From an uncultured Prolixibacteraceae bacterium (lineage in GTDB: Bacteria; Bacteroidota; Bacteroidia; Bacteroidales; Prolixibacteraceae): a stretch of DNA of 64,000 bases. Of this stretch, positions 25,489 to 35,337 are shown piece after piece. The notes beneath the pieces are model-generated. The model was not told the origin of the DNA, ran no database searches, and saw nothing but the letters and a program-made list of their open reading frames with translations. How positions within the stretch are numbered: position 1 is the first letter of the stretch; each line of letters starts with the position of its first letter. The position numbers and the translations under genes are program-made. The DNA is taken from the NCBI GenBank assembly GCA_937915865.1, contig CALGIG010000045.1:186001-250000 (forward strand), in the 5' to 3' direction.

Positions 25489-28400
25489 ATGGTCAACATG
25501 GGCTTATTAAATAAATTATTTTATTTCAGTGACTCGGTAACAAAAACTGCGGATAAACATATTGCAATTACCAGTGAAAATCGCGATTGGGAACGTATGT
25601 ACCGCAACCGATGGCAGCACGACAAGGTTGTTCGCTCCACGCATGGGGTAAACTGTACAGGATCCTGCTCGTGGAAGATCTTCGTAAAAAATGGTCTGGT
25701 GACCTGGGAGACCCAGCAAACCGACTACCCAAGAACACGGCCGGGAATGCCCAATCACGAACCGCGGGGTTGTCCACGTGGAGCAAGTTATTCCTGGTAC
25801 TTGTACAGCGCTAACCGGGTAAAATATCCTATGATTCGTGGAGAACTCCTTACTGCCTACAAAGAAGCAAAAGCCCGACTTTCTGATCCGGTTAAAGCAT
25901 GGGAGGCTGTGGTCAGTGATTCAGTCATTTCAAAGCAGTATAAAGCGTCCCGCGGCCTGGGAGGTTTTATACGGGCCGAATGGGACGAAGTAAACGAAAT
26001 CATTGCAGCTGCAAATATTTATACTATAAAAACTTATGGCCCTGACCGGCTTGCAGGGTTCTCCCCTATCCCTGCGATGTCAATGGTTTCTTATGCGGCT
26101 GGCACACGCTACCTGAGCCTAATCGGAGGAACGGTGCTCAGTTTCTATGATTTCTATTGCGATCTGCCTCCGGCATCACCACAAACATGGGGCGAACAAA
26201 CCGATGTTCCTGAAAGTGCCGATTGGTATAACTCGTCATTTCTGATGCTCTGGGGATCGAATGTTCCGCTTACACGCACGCCCGATTCGCCTTTCTACAC
26301 CCAGGTTCGCTATAAAGGGACAAAATCGGTCGTTATTGCACCCGACTATAGCGATGCCGTTAAGTTTGCCGATTTGTGGATGAAACCCAAACAAGGTACC
26401 GATGCTGCTTTGGGTATGGCAATGGGACATGTGATTCTAAAAGAATTCTACATAAAGAACAAAACACCGTATTTCGAGAAATATGCCCGTCAATATTCTG
26501 ATTTACCATTTCTGGTGAAAATTGAGAAAAAGGACAGAAAATATATAAGTGGAACTCTTCTCAGAGCCAGCGATCTTAAAAATATGCCCGATGCAGATGA
26601 AAAACCGGAATGGAAACCTGTTTTACTCGACGAACTGTCGGGTAACTATGTGGTACCAAACGGAACCATTGGATCGCGATGGGAGAAAAAGCAAAAATGG
26701 AACTTAGAGCTGAAGGATAGTAAAACGGGTGCTGATATTTTGCCGAAACTATCTATGATCGAACAGCATGACGAGGTAATTCATGTGCAGTTTCCATATT
26801 TTGGCGGTACTACTTTTAAACACGAACATTTTTCGGCAAGCGACCATGACGATATTATTGAACGTAAAGTACCAGTCAGGAAAATAAAAACCATTCAGGG
26901 TGAAATTTATATTTGCACCGTATTTGACCTGATGGTGGCCAACTATGGAATCGACAGGGGATTTGATGATCCGAATGCGTCTGAGAATTATGATGAAGAC
27001 CTTCCGTTTACTCCAAAATGGCAGGAGAAAATAACTGGTGTTCCGGCTCAACATATCATTTCGACAGCCAGACAATTCGCTGAAAATGCTTCTTTAACGG
27101 AAGGAAAATCAATGATTATTATCGGGGCCGGAGTCAACCACTGGTATCATACTGATATGATTTACCGGAGCGCTATTAACATGCTTGTATTTTGTGGCTG
27201 TGTCGGCCAGTCAGGTGGTGGCTGGTCTCATTATGTTGGCCAGGAAAAACTCAGGCCTCAGACCGGGTGGTTACCATTGGCTTTTGCCCTCGATTGGAAC
27301 CGTCCTCCACGACACATGAATACAACTTCATTCATGTATATGCACACCGACCAATGGCGTTACGAGAAGTTGAAATTAAACGAATTGGTCTCGCCACTTG
27401 CAAATAAGTCGGACTGGGAAAATCTTTCGCTCATAGACTGCAATGTTCGCGCCGAACGCATGGGCTGGCTACCCAGCGCTCCGCAATTAAGCAATAATCC
27501 TCTAATTATCGCCAAAGAAGCAGAAGCTGCAGGGTTGACTCCGGAGGAATATGTGGTTGCACAACTTAAAAACGGCCAATTGAATATCGCTTCCGAAGAT
27601 CCTGACAATCCGGCCAATTTCCCACGTAACTTGTTTGTATGGCGATCGAATCTGCTGGGCTCAAGCGCCAAGGGAATGGAATATTTCATGAAGCACTTGC
27701 TGGGAACACAAAATAGCGTTCAGGGCAACGATCTGAAAGAATTGGGACAGACCTTACCTTCCGAAGTCAAATGGCTCGACAATGCACCGGAAGGGAAACT
27801 TGATCTCTTGGTTACTCTCGATTTCAGAATGTCAACCACTGGTCTGCATTCTGACATCCTGCTTCCGGCCGCTTCGTGGTACGAAAAAAATGATTTGAGC
27901 ACCAGCGATATGCACCCATTTATTCATCCATTTTCGCGGGCAGTTGATCCAGTATGGGAATCAAGAACCGACTGGGATATTTTCAAAGGGCTCGCAGAAA
28001 AATTTTCAAAACTTGCAAAAGGACATCTTGACAACGAGACTGACATTGTATTGCTTCCGCTTCAACACGATACGCCAATGGAGTTATCGGAAACCACCGG
28101 CTCAAATGACTGGAAAAATGCGGATTCCGAAATAAAGCCTGGGATCAATTTCTCTAAAATCATTACCCTAAAACGTAATTATCCGGAAACCTACAAACGA
28201 TTCACCGCCCTGGGTCCTCTCATGAAAACGCTGGGTAATGGTGGCAAAGGAATTCAATGGAATACAGATGCGGAAGTAGAGCTCTTATCTCGCCTAAATA
28301 GTACGGTAAGCGAAGAAGGTGAAACCAAGGGCCTTCCTAAGATTGAAACGGACATTCAGGCTGCAGAAGTAATTCTATCTCTGGCACCTGAAACTAACGG

Positions 28401-29229
28401 TGGTGTTGCAGTTAAAGCATGGAGTGCATTGGAAGCAATTACCGGACGCAACCATACCCCCCTGGCGATAACCCGGGAAGACGAGAAAATACGCTATCAC
28501 GATCTGCTATCACAACCGCGAAAAATTATCACTTCGCCTATCTGGAGCGGTATCGACTCCGAAAAAGTGTCTTACAATGCCGGTTATACTAATGTGCATG
28601 AACTGATCCCATGGCGCACACTCACCGGTAGGCAAACCCTTTACCAGGATCATCCCTGGATGATTGCCTTTGGGGAGAACATGGTTACATACAAGCCGCC
28701 CATCAATACTAAATCAATTCTTGAAGTATTGGGCAAAGTAGACAAGGACGACGAATACATGGTTATCAACATCATGACACCACATAATAAGTGGACCATC
28801 CATTCTTCATGGTCTGACAATTTGGTCATGCTCACACTAGGTCGGGGAGGTCCGGTAGCCTGGATGAGCGAAACCGATGCTTCCAGCATTGGTCTTAAAG
28901 ATAATGACTGGATTGAAGTATTTAATAGCAACGGAGCATCCGTCGCCCGTCTGATTGTATCACAGCGGATTCCTGTAGGTGCGCTGATCATGTATCACAA
29001 TCAGGAACGTACTGTGAATATGCCAGTTAGCCAGTTGACGGGTAACCGTGGCGGTGTGCATAACTCTGTGGAACGGTTGTGCCTGAAGCCGACGCACATG
29101 ATTGGAGGATATGCTCAATTATCTTATGGATTCAATTATTACGGAACCATCGGATCAAACCGTGATGAGTTTGTGGTGGTTCACAAATTGAAGAAAGTGG
29201 AGTGGAAAGATGCAGAACTAAAGGATTAA
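25489..29229 (+). CDS. narG: Respiratory nitrate reductase alpha subunit
   Basis: 1246 residues, normal for NarG. The FS0 cluster signature H52-x3-C56-x3-C60-x34-C95 is complete, with His as first ligand as in membrane-bound Nar. The Mo-bis-MGD ligand region YNSSFLMLWGSNVPLTRTPDSPF contains the conserved Asn/Asp surroundings. There is no twin-arginine signal, so the active site faces the cytoplasm. A second in-frame ATG three codons in (MGLLNKLF) is an equally likely start. First gene of narGHJI; NarG reduces nitrate to nitrite using electrons from NarH. Confidence 0.96.
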   Translation: MVNMGLLNKLFYFSDSVTKTADKHIAITSENRDWERMYRNRWQHDKVVRSTHGVNCTGSCSWKIFVKNGLVTWETQQTDYPRTRPGMPNHEPRGCPRGASYSWYLYSANRVKYPMIRGELLTAYKEAKARLSDPVKAWEAVVSDSVISKQYKASRGLGGFIRAEWDEVNEIIAAANIYTIKTYGPDRLAGFSPIPAMSMVSYAAGTRYLSLIGGTVLSFYDFYCDLPPASPQTWGEQTDVPESADWYNSSFLMLWGSNVPLTRTPDSPFYTQVRYKGTKSVVIAPDYSDAVKFADLWMKPKQGTDAALGMAMGHVILKEFYIKNKTPYFEKYARQYSDLPFLVKIEKKDRKYISGTLLRASDLKNMPDADEKPEWKPVLLDELSGNYVVPNGTIGSRWEKKQKWNLELKDSKTGADILPKLSMIEQHDEVIHVQFPYFGGTTFKHEHFSASDHDDIIERKVPVRKIKTIQGEIYICTVFDLMVANYGIDRGFDDPNASENYDEDLPFTPKWQEKITGVPAQHIISTARQFAENASLTEGKSMIIIGAGVNHWYHTDMIYRSAINMLVFCGCVGQSGGGWSHYVGQEKLRPQTGWLPLAFALDWNRPPRHMNTTSFMYMHTDQWRYEKLKLNELVSPLANKSDWENLSLIDCNVRAERMGWLPSAPQLSNNPLIIAKEAEAAGLTPEEYVVAQLKNGQLNIASEDPDNPANFPRNLFVWRSNLLGSSAKGMEYFMKHLLGTQNSVQGNDLKELGQTLPSEVKWLDNAPEGKLDLLVTLDFRMSTTGLHSDILLPAASWYEKNDLSTSDMHPFIHPFSRAVDPVWESRTDWDIFKGLAEKFSKLAKGHLDNETDIVLLPLQHDTPMELSETTGSNDWKNADSEIKPGINFSKIITLKRNYPETYKRFTALGPLMKTLGNGGKGIQWNTDAEVELLSRLNSTVSEEGETKGLPKIETDIQAAEVILSLAPETNGGVAVKAWSALEAITGRNHTPLAITREDEKIRYHDLLSQPRKIITSPIWSGIDSEKVSYNAGYTNVHELIPWRTLTGRQTLYQDHPWMIAFGENMVTYKPPINTKSILEVLGKVDKDDEYMVINIMTPHNKWTIHSSWSDNLVMLTLGRGGPVAWMSETDASSIGLKDNDWIEVFNSNGASVARLIVSQRIPVGALIMYHNQERTVNMPVSQLTGNRGGVHNSVERLCLKPTHMIGGYAQLSYGFNYYGTIGSNRDEFVVVHKLKKVEWKDAELKD

Positions 29230-29251
29230 CAAGCTTAATACTCATCAGAAT

Positions 29252-30742
29252 ATGAAAATACAAGCTCAAATTGCAATGGTATTAAACCTTGATAAATGTA
29301 TTGGCTGTCATACCTGTTCAGTTACCTGTAAAAACGTGTGGACAACCCGCAAAGGGATGGAATACGCATGGTTTAATAATGTTGAAACTAAACCAGGGCA
29401 GGGTTATCCAACCGACTGGGAAAATCAGGAGAAATGGACGGGGGGCTGGGTGCTTGATAAATCGAGACTCCGTCCGCGTATGGGGAACAAGAAAGGTATC
29501 ATGAAAAATATTTTTTCAAATCCCTACTTGCCTCAGATTGATGATTATTATGAACCATTCACCTTCAACTACAGTATTTTACATTCATCGGCAAAGTTTA
29601 CTACCCCACCCACTGCCAGGCCTCATTCAATGATTACCGGACTTCCGATGGAGAAGATTGAGAAAGGTCCAAACTGGGAAGACAATCTGGGCGGCGCATT
29701 TGAAGAACGCAGTAAAGAGAAAAACTTTAATGATATTGACAAAGAGATATTCAGCAAGTTCGAGAATGCCTTCATGATGTATCTGCCACGTTTATGTGAA
29801 CACTGCCTCAACCCAAGCTGTGTGGCGGCCTGTCCTTCAGGAGCCATATACAAGCGCCAGGACGATGGCATCGTGCTCATTGACCAGGATCGTTGCAGGG
29901 GATGGCGCCAGTGCGTGAGCGCCTGCCCATATAAAAAAATCTATTTTAACTGGAAAACAAAACGTTCGGAGAAATGCACGCTGTGTTATCCGAAGATTGA
30001 AAACGGCGAACCGACTATCTGTAGCGAAACCTGTGTGGGGAGAATCAGGTATATCGGCGTTATGCTTTACGATGCCGAAAGAATCCAGGAATCGGCCTCA
30101 ACCGAAAATCCGGTTGATTTGTATCAATCCCATATTGATATTTTTCTTGATCCCAATAATCCTGAAATTATAGCAGAAGCCCATAAGCAAGGGATTCCTG
30201 ATAATTTTATTGATGCGGCACAAAAATCGCCTGTTTACAAAATGGCTGTAGAATGGAAAGTGGCTTTCCCACTTCATCCCGAGTACCGAACTTTACCGAT
30301 GGTTTGGTACACCCCGCCACTCTCCCCCATTCAGGAAGAAGTTGAAAGTGGGAGGCTGGGCTTCAATGGCATTATTCCTGATGTTGACATGCTGCGTATT
30401 CCTGTTAAATATTTAGCCAACATGTTCACTGCAGGCGATGAAAAGCCGGTAAGGGAAGCCTTGGTGAAGATGCTTGCAATGCGTGCATTCATGAGGGGTA
30501 AAACTATTGAAAATAGTGAAGATGAAAGGGTATTGTCAGGTACAGGTCTGACGGCTGAAATGGTTAACGAAATGTACCGCTACATGGCCATTGCTGATTA
30601 CGAAGACCGATTTGTAATTCCCATATCACATAAGGAATATGCCTTTGATACCTTTGGCGATAAGGCCGGATGCGGTTTTAGCGACGGCGAAGGCTGCGGC
30701 AGCATGGAAAGTCGTTTGAAAAACTTATTTGGAGGAATGTAA
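29252..30742 (+). CDS. narH: Respiratory nitrate reductase beta subunit
   Basis: 496 residues with four cysteine clusters: CIGCHTCSVTCKNVW near the N terminus, CEHCLNPSCVAACP, CRGWRQCVSACPYKK (the Trp-containing cluster that binds the [3Fe-4S] centre in NarH) and CTLCYPKIENGEPTIC. It relays electrons from the NarI hemes to NarG. Lies 22 bases after narG; its stop overlaps the ribosome-binding region of narJ. Confidence 0.96.
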   Translation: MKIQAQIAMVLNLDKCIGCHTCSVTCKNVWTTRKGMEYAWFNNVETKPGQGYPTDWENQEKWTGGWVLDKSRLRPRMGNKKGIMKNIFSNPYLPQIDDYYEPFTFNYSILHSSAKFTTPPTARPHSMITGLPMEKIEKGPNWEDNLGGAFEERSKEKNFNDIDKEIFSKFENAFMMYLPRLCEHCLNPSCVAACPSGAIYKRQDDGIVLIDQDRCRGWRQCVSACPYKKIYFNWKTKRSEKCTLCYPKIENGEPTICSETCVGRIRYIGVMLYDAERIQESASTENPVDLYQSHIDIFLDPNNPEIIAEAHKQGIPDNFIDAAQKSPVYKMAVEWKVAFPLHPEYRTLPMVWYTPPLSPIQEEVESGRLGFNGIIPDVDMLRIPVKYLANMFTAGDEKPVREALVKMLAMRAFMRGKTIENSEDERVLSGTGLTAEMVNEMYRYMAIADYEDRFVIPISHKEYAFDTFGDKAGCGFSDGEGCGSMESRLKNLFGGM

Positions 30743-30743
30743 A

Positions 30744-31373
30744 ATGCTGAAAACTTATAAAATAATTTCGCTGTTGATTACTTATCCCAACAAGGAAATT
30801 TATGACTTTTTACCCCAGGTAAACTCTTTACTTAAGGAGGAGAATTTGTTGAACGCAGACTCCATAACCGGGATAGATGCCTTCATCGTTTTTTTTGCCC
30901 AAAAACCACTAACTTTCTGGCAGGAGTACTATGTTCAACTGTTCGATTACTCACGTTCTGTTTCTCTTTACCTTTTTGAACATGTACATGGAGATTCAAA
31001 AGACCGTGGCCAGGCAATGGTTGACCTGATCGAACTTTACAAGGAAAATGGATTGCAGATAAACCGGCCGGAATTACCCGACTATCTTCCGGTGTTTCTG
31101 GAGTTCCTTGCCATGCAGACACAAGAAAAAGCGATGGATTATTTGCAGGAGATCATTGATATTGTGGGTTTTATCCACAAAAAGCTGGAAGACAAAGATA
31201 ATCCATATAAAAATCTTTTATCTGCCATCATACAATTATCTGCCCAAAAACCCACCAAAGCCAGGATTCAAAAAATGGTTTCCGAAATGCCTGAAATCAG
31301 TATTGATGAAGCTTATGAAGAAGAGCCTATAACATTTGGAGACGAAAACGCTTGTTTAAATTGTAAATCATAA
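30744..31373 (+). CDS. narJ: Nitrate reductase assembly chaperone
   Basis: The ATG at 30744 is chosen because GGAGGA at 30731-30736 is a good ribosome-binding site; a TTG 15 bases upstream is in narH. The 209-residue all-helical protein has the NarJ/TorD pattern (ISLLITYPNKEIYDFLP, LFEHVHGDSKDRGQAM, LPDYLPVFLEFLA). NarJ binds the N terminus of apo-NarG and helps cofactor insertion. An acidic C-terminal tail with DENACLNCKS is typical of some NarJ groups. Confidence 0.92.
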   Translation: MLKTYKIISLLITYPNKEIYDFLPQVNSLLKEENLLNADSITGIDAFIVFFAQKPLTFWQEYYVQLFDYSRSVSLYLFEHVHGDSKDRGQAMVDLIELYKENGLQINRPELPDYLPVFLEFLAMQTQEKAMDYLQEIIDIVGFIHKKLEDKDNPYKNLLSAIIQLSAQKPTKARIQKMVSEMPEISIDEAYEEEPITFGDENACLNCKS

Positions 31374-31378
31374 CGATT

Positions 31379-32074
31379 ATGAACATTTATATCAACAACC
31401 TGTTCTTCACCTATTTGCCACACATTGCCATGACTCTTTTCTGGTTTGGTGTCATCACGCGTATAGTAAAAACATCGAAATCTTTACAAGCTGAATCAAG
31501 CCAATTTCTAGCAAAGAAAGGACAACGATGGGGCGGGAACCTGTTTCATTATGGCATTCTCTTGGTATTCATCGGGCATTTTACGGGCCTTTTTACTCCG
31601 GAACACTTTTATCACCTGTTTATGACCACCGAAACGAAAAGGATATTGGCTGTTACAATGGGATCTGTTTTTGGCACCGCCGCCGTGGTAGGTATAACAA
31701 TACTTCTCGTCAGGCGGCTGAAGGATCAACGGATTAGAATAAACAGTTCAATTGCGGATATCCTTCTGATCGTTTTGCTATTATTTGAAATGGTATTGGG
31801 GTTGATCTCTGTAGCCATTTCTGCCGGATCTTCCGTTGAAAACTATGCTGCTTTAGGTGAATGGGCGCAAAAAGTTATTACTTTTCAACCAGATGCAGGG
31901 GCTGTAATTGCTGGTCACAGCGTTATTTACAAATTGCACATAATAACAGGGCTCTTCATTTTTATGATTTTTCCTTACACAAAACTCATGCACATGTTTG
32001 TGATGCCGGTTGCTTATTTTTTCAGATCGGGATATCAACTGGTAAGGCGCGGATTTACAAAACGGCCAGCCTAA
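31379..32074 (+). CDS. narI: Respiratory nitrate reductase gamma subunit (cytochrome b)
   Basis: 231 residues, five membrane helices. Heme b ligand candidates: His in LFHYGILLVFIGHFTG (helix II) and HSVIYKLHIITGLF ... LMHMF (helix V). NarI oxidises quinol on the periplasmic side and passes electrons to NarH. Last gene of narGHJI, 5 bases after narJ, and convergent with the minus-strand SufT-like gene 6 bases away. Confidence 0.94.
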   Translation: MNIYINNLFFTYLPHIAMTLFWFGVITRIVKTSKSLQAESSQFLAKKGQRWGGNLFHYGILLVFIGHFTGLFTPEHFYHLFMTTETKRILAVTMGSVFGTAAVVGITILLVRRLKDQRIRINSSIADILLIVLLLFEMVLGLISVAISAGSSVENYAALGEWAQKVITFQPDAGAVIAGHSVIYKLHIITGLFIFMIFPYTKLMHMFVMPVAYFFRSGYQLVRRGFTKRPA

Positions 32075-32080
32075 AGTATC

Positions 32081-32389
32081 TTATATCTGGCCTAAAGCTT
32101 CTTTTCCTGACTCTGTAAGGTTCTCGACAGACCACATTGGCTCCCAAACAAGATTAATATTGACTTCAAAACCGGGATAACAGGATTCAATAAGCTGTTG
32201 CGCATCCTCAATGATTAAGCTACCCATCGGGCACCCCGGCGAGGTAAGCGTTAAATTCACGTCGATTTTATGTTCCGGCTCATTATAAGTCACGCCATAA
32301 ATTAATCCCAGATCAATAATGTTTACCATTAATTCAGGGTCAACAACCCCTTTGAGCAATTCGAAAATATTTTTTTCTTCCGTATTCAT
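32081..32389 (-). CDS. SufT/MIP18-type (DUF59) metal-sulfur cluster assembly protein
   Basis: 102 residues from the start at 32389 (the longer frame runs into the upstream gene). KGVVDPELMVNIIDLGLIYGV and LTLTSPGCPMGSLI, with the conserved Cys, define the DUF59/MIP18 family (SufT, PaaD). Members help mature Fe-S proteins. It is the last gene of the five-gene minus-strand operon beginning at 35299, 7 bases after the polytopic membrane gene; the family fits an Fe-S protection or repair role during NO exposure. Confidence 0.88.
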   Translation of the reverse strand: MNTEEKNIFELLKGVVDPELMVNIIDLGLIYGVTYNEPEHKIDVNLTLTSPGCPMGSLIIEDAQQLIESCYPGFEVNINLVWEPMWSVENLTESGKEALGQI

Positions 32390-32396
32390 AATACAA

Positions 32397-33674
32397 CTAT
32401 TTATTTTTTGGTTTGTGAAATATGATTTTGAACAGATTAAAATTATAAAGCGCCGCAGACAAAAGCAGGATGGTTCCACCTAAAAACAATATACGAGTGA
32501 TAGACGCCGAAATTCCGATTAGCAGCAATACAAATCCAATGGCAAAAAGCCATAACTGAGCGATGGCAATTTTTTCAGAATAAAGGTCTTTCGGTAAGGG
32601 CAGTACCACTTTCCCGATCCGCCCCCGGTAAACTTTCAGCCAAACAATAAAAGGTAATGTTTTGTATGTTTGTCCCATCACCAGTGAAGTAATAAACCCA
32701 ATTACAATTGCACTTCCATAAGCCACTGAAAGGGGCGGCGTGAGGTTGTTCAGGAATTTGAAATTAAACAGAAGAGTGAAAATCAGGAAGAAAGGAATAA
32801 CCAGTATCAAAAAGGAAAAGGCCGTTTGTTTCATTCCGATATCCAGTTGTTTTTTCACCCTTTTTGTATAGGCTTCATAAATAAATGACAGGTAACTAAA
32901 AATACCCAGAACAACGATTAATGCGCTCAGTATGACACCAAATTTAATCTGGAAGAACAACGACACAAGTCCTGCAATTAGCCCAATGTTGATGGCGTAA
33001 TATGCAAGTGTTAACTTTTTGGTATTAACGTGATGTGATACCATAAACATCGGCAATAATTTGCTGCTGACACCAATAATCAACTGAATAAACCATCCAA
33101 CAATACCAGCATGGGCATGCAGTTTTAACAGTTCGATTTGCGAAGTTTTCAGAAATGGGTAAACCTGATTAATGGCCAGGGTCAACCCGGCTAAAACCGT
33201 AAATAACAGCCAAATTACCGAAGTAACGATAAAGGTTCTTTCTATTATTTTTTTCGTGGACGAGTGTGCCGTAAACAATACATTGGCAACAAACAATCCT
33301 ACGGCTACAACAACAAATGTTGCCGCAACAAACAGGATAGCGCCAAACGAAAAATGCCAGAAAGCGAAGGCCAGTAAGATTGTGCCTATTCCCAGCATTA
33401 TAAATGAAGCTATTGCAAAAGGTTCGCTATATAATTTCACTTCCATAATTACCGGAAGCAACTGGTACAAAGCTCCAAAAATAATCATGGTTATCCAACC
33501 CAACACCAACAAGTGAGTTATGGCAAGTAATTCAGGATTGAAAAAATGTTGAGTGAAAGCCTCAGGATGAAATACGATGAGAAGGGTTACCGCAAACCAT
33601 GTCAGTCCCCCGAAGGCATAATGAGGAATAACAACTTTGGGAGATGGAGCATTTTGGCTGGCTATCTGGTTCAT
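32397..33674 (-). CDS. NnrS/heme-copper-oxidase-like 12-helix membrane protein
   Basis: 425 residues with about 12 membrane helices. Conserved-looking histidines occur in AITHLLVLGWITMIIFGALYQ, LLKLHAHAGIVGWF (HxH, like the heme-ligand pair of helix X in heme-copper proteins) and MVSHHVNTKK. These features recall NnrS and CcoN-like proteins without a complete metal-B site. NnrS proteins protect against NO-derived stress. It directly abuts the DUF1858/DUF2249 gene upstream (no gap) and precedes the DUF59 gene. Exact activity unknown. Confidence 0.55.
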   Translation of the reverse strand: MNQIASQNAPSPKVVIPHYAFGGLTWFAVTLLIVFHPEAFTQHFFNPELLAITHLLVLGWITMIIFGALYQLLPVIMEVKLYSEPFAIASFIMLGIGTILLAFAFWHFSFGAILFVAATFVVVAVGLFVANVLFTAHSSTKKIIERTFIVTSVIWLLFTVLAGLTLAINQVYPFLKTSQIELLKLHAHAGIVGWFIQLIIGVSSKLLPMFMVSHHVNTKKLTLAYYAINIGLIAGLVSLFFQIKFGVILSALIVVLGIFSYLSFIYEAYTKRVKKQLDIGMKQTAFSFLILVIPFFLIFTLLFNFKFLNNLTPPLSVAYGSAIVIGFITSLVMGQTYKTLPFIVWLKVYRGRIGKVVLPLPKDLYSEKIAIAQLWLFAIGFVLLLIGISASITRILFLGGTILLLSAALYNFNLFKIIFHKPKNK

Positions 33675-34490
33675 TTATTTATGAATTAGAAGTTTGACAT
33701 TATTCTCATCCACCTCGGCAATCCATGTTTTGAAATTCCTTTCAGCCAACTCGGGCAATAAATATTGGGGCACTTTTTTATGATTTACATAGAGTGCACC
33801 GTTTTCTTTCAATTCTTCCAACTCTTTTAAAATGGTAACCATAGGCAGCGGCATCTCCAAATCACGAACATCGATTTCATGAATATCTTTGTTGCAGTTA
33901 GCCCTTCTTTCTTCATGTTCTGACACAGAGACCCGGAAAACCAGGTTGTTGGACTGGGTTTCTTTTTTTGCTTCGGCCACTTTATAAAAATAAGTGTAAA
34001 CAGCATCTTCTTTTGTTTCGACCAAACTCGCATATCCCCTGGTATTCGCTATCTTGATCAGCGGCGTTGGTTCAAACGTATTGATCACCTCCAATGCATA
34101 CCCATCCTGAAGCCTCATTAATTCGCCCATTATTTCATTAAACGGGTCTCCGCCTCTTTCCAAAGTTGGCCTGACATCCAACGAGATGACCTTTGACAAT
34201 TTAATGGCGTTTACTATTTCGGAATTTGCGGATTGCTCTACCTCCTCTTCTTCCGGAATTGTTTCTCTTTCAATCTCGAAACCTATTTCAGCAAGTGATT
34301 TAAAAAGAACCTCAATATCACATTTCCCAATTCGGGCAGCATCTCCAATACTGGTTCTTGAAGCTAATATTCCGCGGAGTAATGGATTTCTTAATTTACT
34401 AAAATGCGGATTGACAGAAACGATAGCATCAATTGTATTTGGGTTATCTTTAATAAGAGTTGATATTTTTGTTTGACTGTTAATTTTCAT
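33675..34490 (-). CDS. DUF1858 plus tandem DUF2249 protein
   Basis: 271 residues. The N terminus (TKISTLIKDNPNTIDAIVSVNPHFSKLRNPLLR) resembles DUF1858/ScdA_N domains. Two DUF2249 domains follow: residues ~97-180 (ISLDVRPTLERGGDPFNEIM ... GYALEVINTFEPTPLI) and ~200-271 (EIDVRDLEMPLPMVTILKEL). DUF2249 proteins cluster with denitrification and NO-response genes; their ligand is not known, but the fold is TusA-like. It adjoins the NnrS-like gene and is followed upstream by CopD, all in one operon. Confidence 0.8.
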   Translation of the reverse strand: MKINSQTKISTLIKDNPNTIDAIVSVNPHFSKLRNPLLRGILASRTSIGDAARIGKCDIEVLFKSLAEIGFEIERETIPEEEEVEQSANSEIVNAIKLSKVISLDVRPTLERGGDPFNEIMGELMRLQDGYALEVINTFEPTPLIKIANTRGYASLVETKEDAVYTYFYKVAEAKKETQSNNLVFRVSVSEHEERRANCNKDIHEIDVRDLEMPLPMVTILKELEELKENGALYVNHKKVPQYLLPELAERNFKTWIAEVDENNVKLLIHK

Positions 34491-34516
34491 TTTTCCAGAA
34501 TTTAATTCTCAAAATT

Positions 34517-34993
34517 TCAAAATCCTCCCCGGGAAATCGAAACACCCAGAAAGGCAATAATTAAAGCCAGTAGCAGATTAAGTATTCCAGTCCACCGGGC
34601 TAACATTTTTAATCTGTTTCCAGAAGTTTGTTGCATTTCATCAATCGATTTCATGCCAAAATAAAAATCATGAATTCCGCTAACCAGCAGCATAACCACA
34701 AAAAGCACCAATTTTATACTTAGTAATTTTCCGTAGCTTGTGCTTGTGAAAAAAGCAATTGTGAATGGCAGTCCCCTGAAATGAAAGTTCAAGACTCCGC
34801 TTATAATCAGGATTGTGACCGCAAGCCAACCATAAAACCGGAATTTAATCCCGGTTTTATGGAGCAGTAATACCCGGTTGGGCTGCTGTTTAATGCCCGG
34901 AACCAAAACAAGAGGGATGAACAACATTCCCCCAATCCAAAATGCTGCGCAAATTACGTGTACGAAGACTGAGATTAAATAAACTGTACTCAT
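34517..34993 (-). CDS. CopD-like integral membrane protein
   Basis: 158 residues, four membrane helices. The pattern LISVFVHVICAAFWIGGMLFIPLVL, with His in helix I, GVLNF, and LLSIKLVLFVVMLLVSGIHDFYF matches the CopD (copper resistance D) domain family, whose conserved His residues suggest copper or heme binding. It lies between the two DUF2249 genes. Nitrite and NO reductases need metals, but a link is inference. Confidence 0.75.
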   Translation of the reverse strand: MSTVYLISVFVHVICAAFWIGGMLFIPLVLVPGIKQQPNRVLLLHKTGIKFRFYGWLAVTILIISGVLNFHFRGLPFTIAFFTSTSYGKLLSIKLVLFVVMLLVSGIHDFYFGMKSIDEMQQTSGNRLKMLARWTGILNLLLALIIAFLGVSISRGGF

Positions 34994-35068
34994 AAAATAA
35001 TCAGATCTTTTGTTGATAAATCTGCAATTGAAGAAAAGAAGTCGCCCATTCGTCAGTTTTAAATCATT

Positions 35069-35299
35069 TTAGGCCACTTTTAACTTACTAATTTTTACTT
35101 GCCAGAACTCCGGCCCTTCCAATAAATACTCCCAGGCAAAAGTCTCTCCCTTTTCAGCGGTAAACTGATAATAGAGTGGTTTGGGATCATGGTCATTGTG
35201 GATAATGAAAGATTCTCCTTCAGCCAAATCCTCATAAGTTTGAAAAATTGTTGAATGTTTAAATCTCGGTTCGATCTTAGTTACATCTAAAGTTTCCAT
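35069..35299 (-). CDS. Single-domain DUF2249 protein
   Basis: 76 residues forming one DUF2249 domain: LDVTKIEPRFKHSTIF, ESFIIHNDHDPKPLYYQFTAE with the conserved DHDP...L...F core, and FAWEYLLEGPEFWQVKI. This is the first gene of the minus-strand operon DUF2249-CopD-DUF1858/DUF2249-NnrS-like-DUF59. A strong promoter-operator lies 39-91 bases upstream. Family members occur beside hemerythrin-like and NO-response genes. Confidence 0.88.
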   Translation of the reverse strand: METLDVTKIEPRFKHSTIFQTYEDLAEGESFIIHNDHDPKPLYYQFTAEKGETFAWEYLLEGPEFWQVKISKLKVA

Positions 35300-35337
35300 A
35301 ATTAAATATTTTAAGGTTTCTAAATCTCATTATGCAG

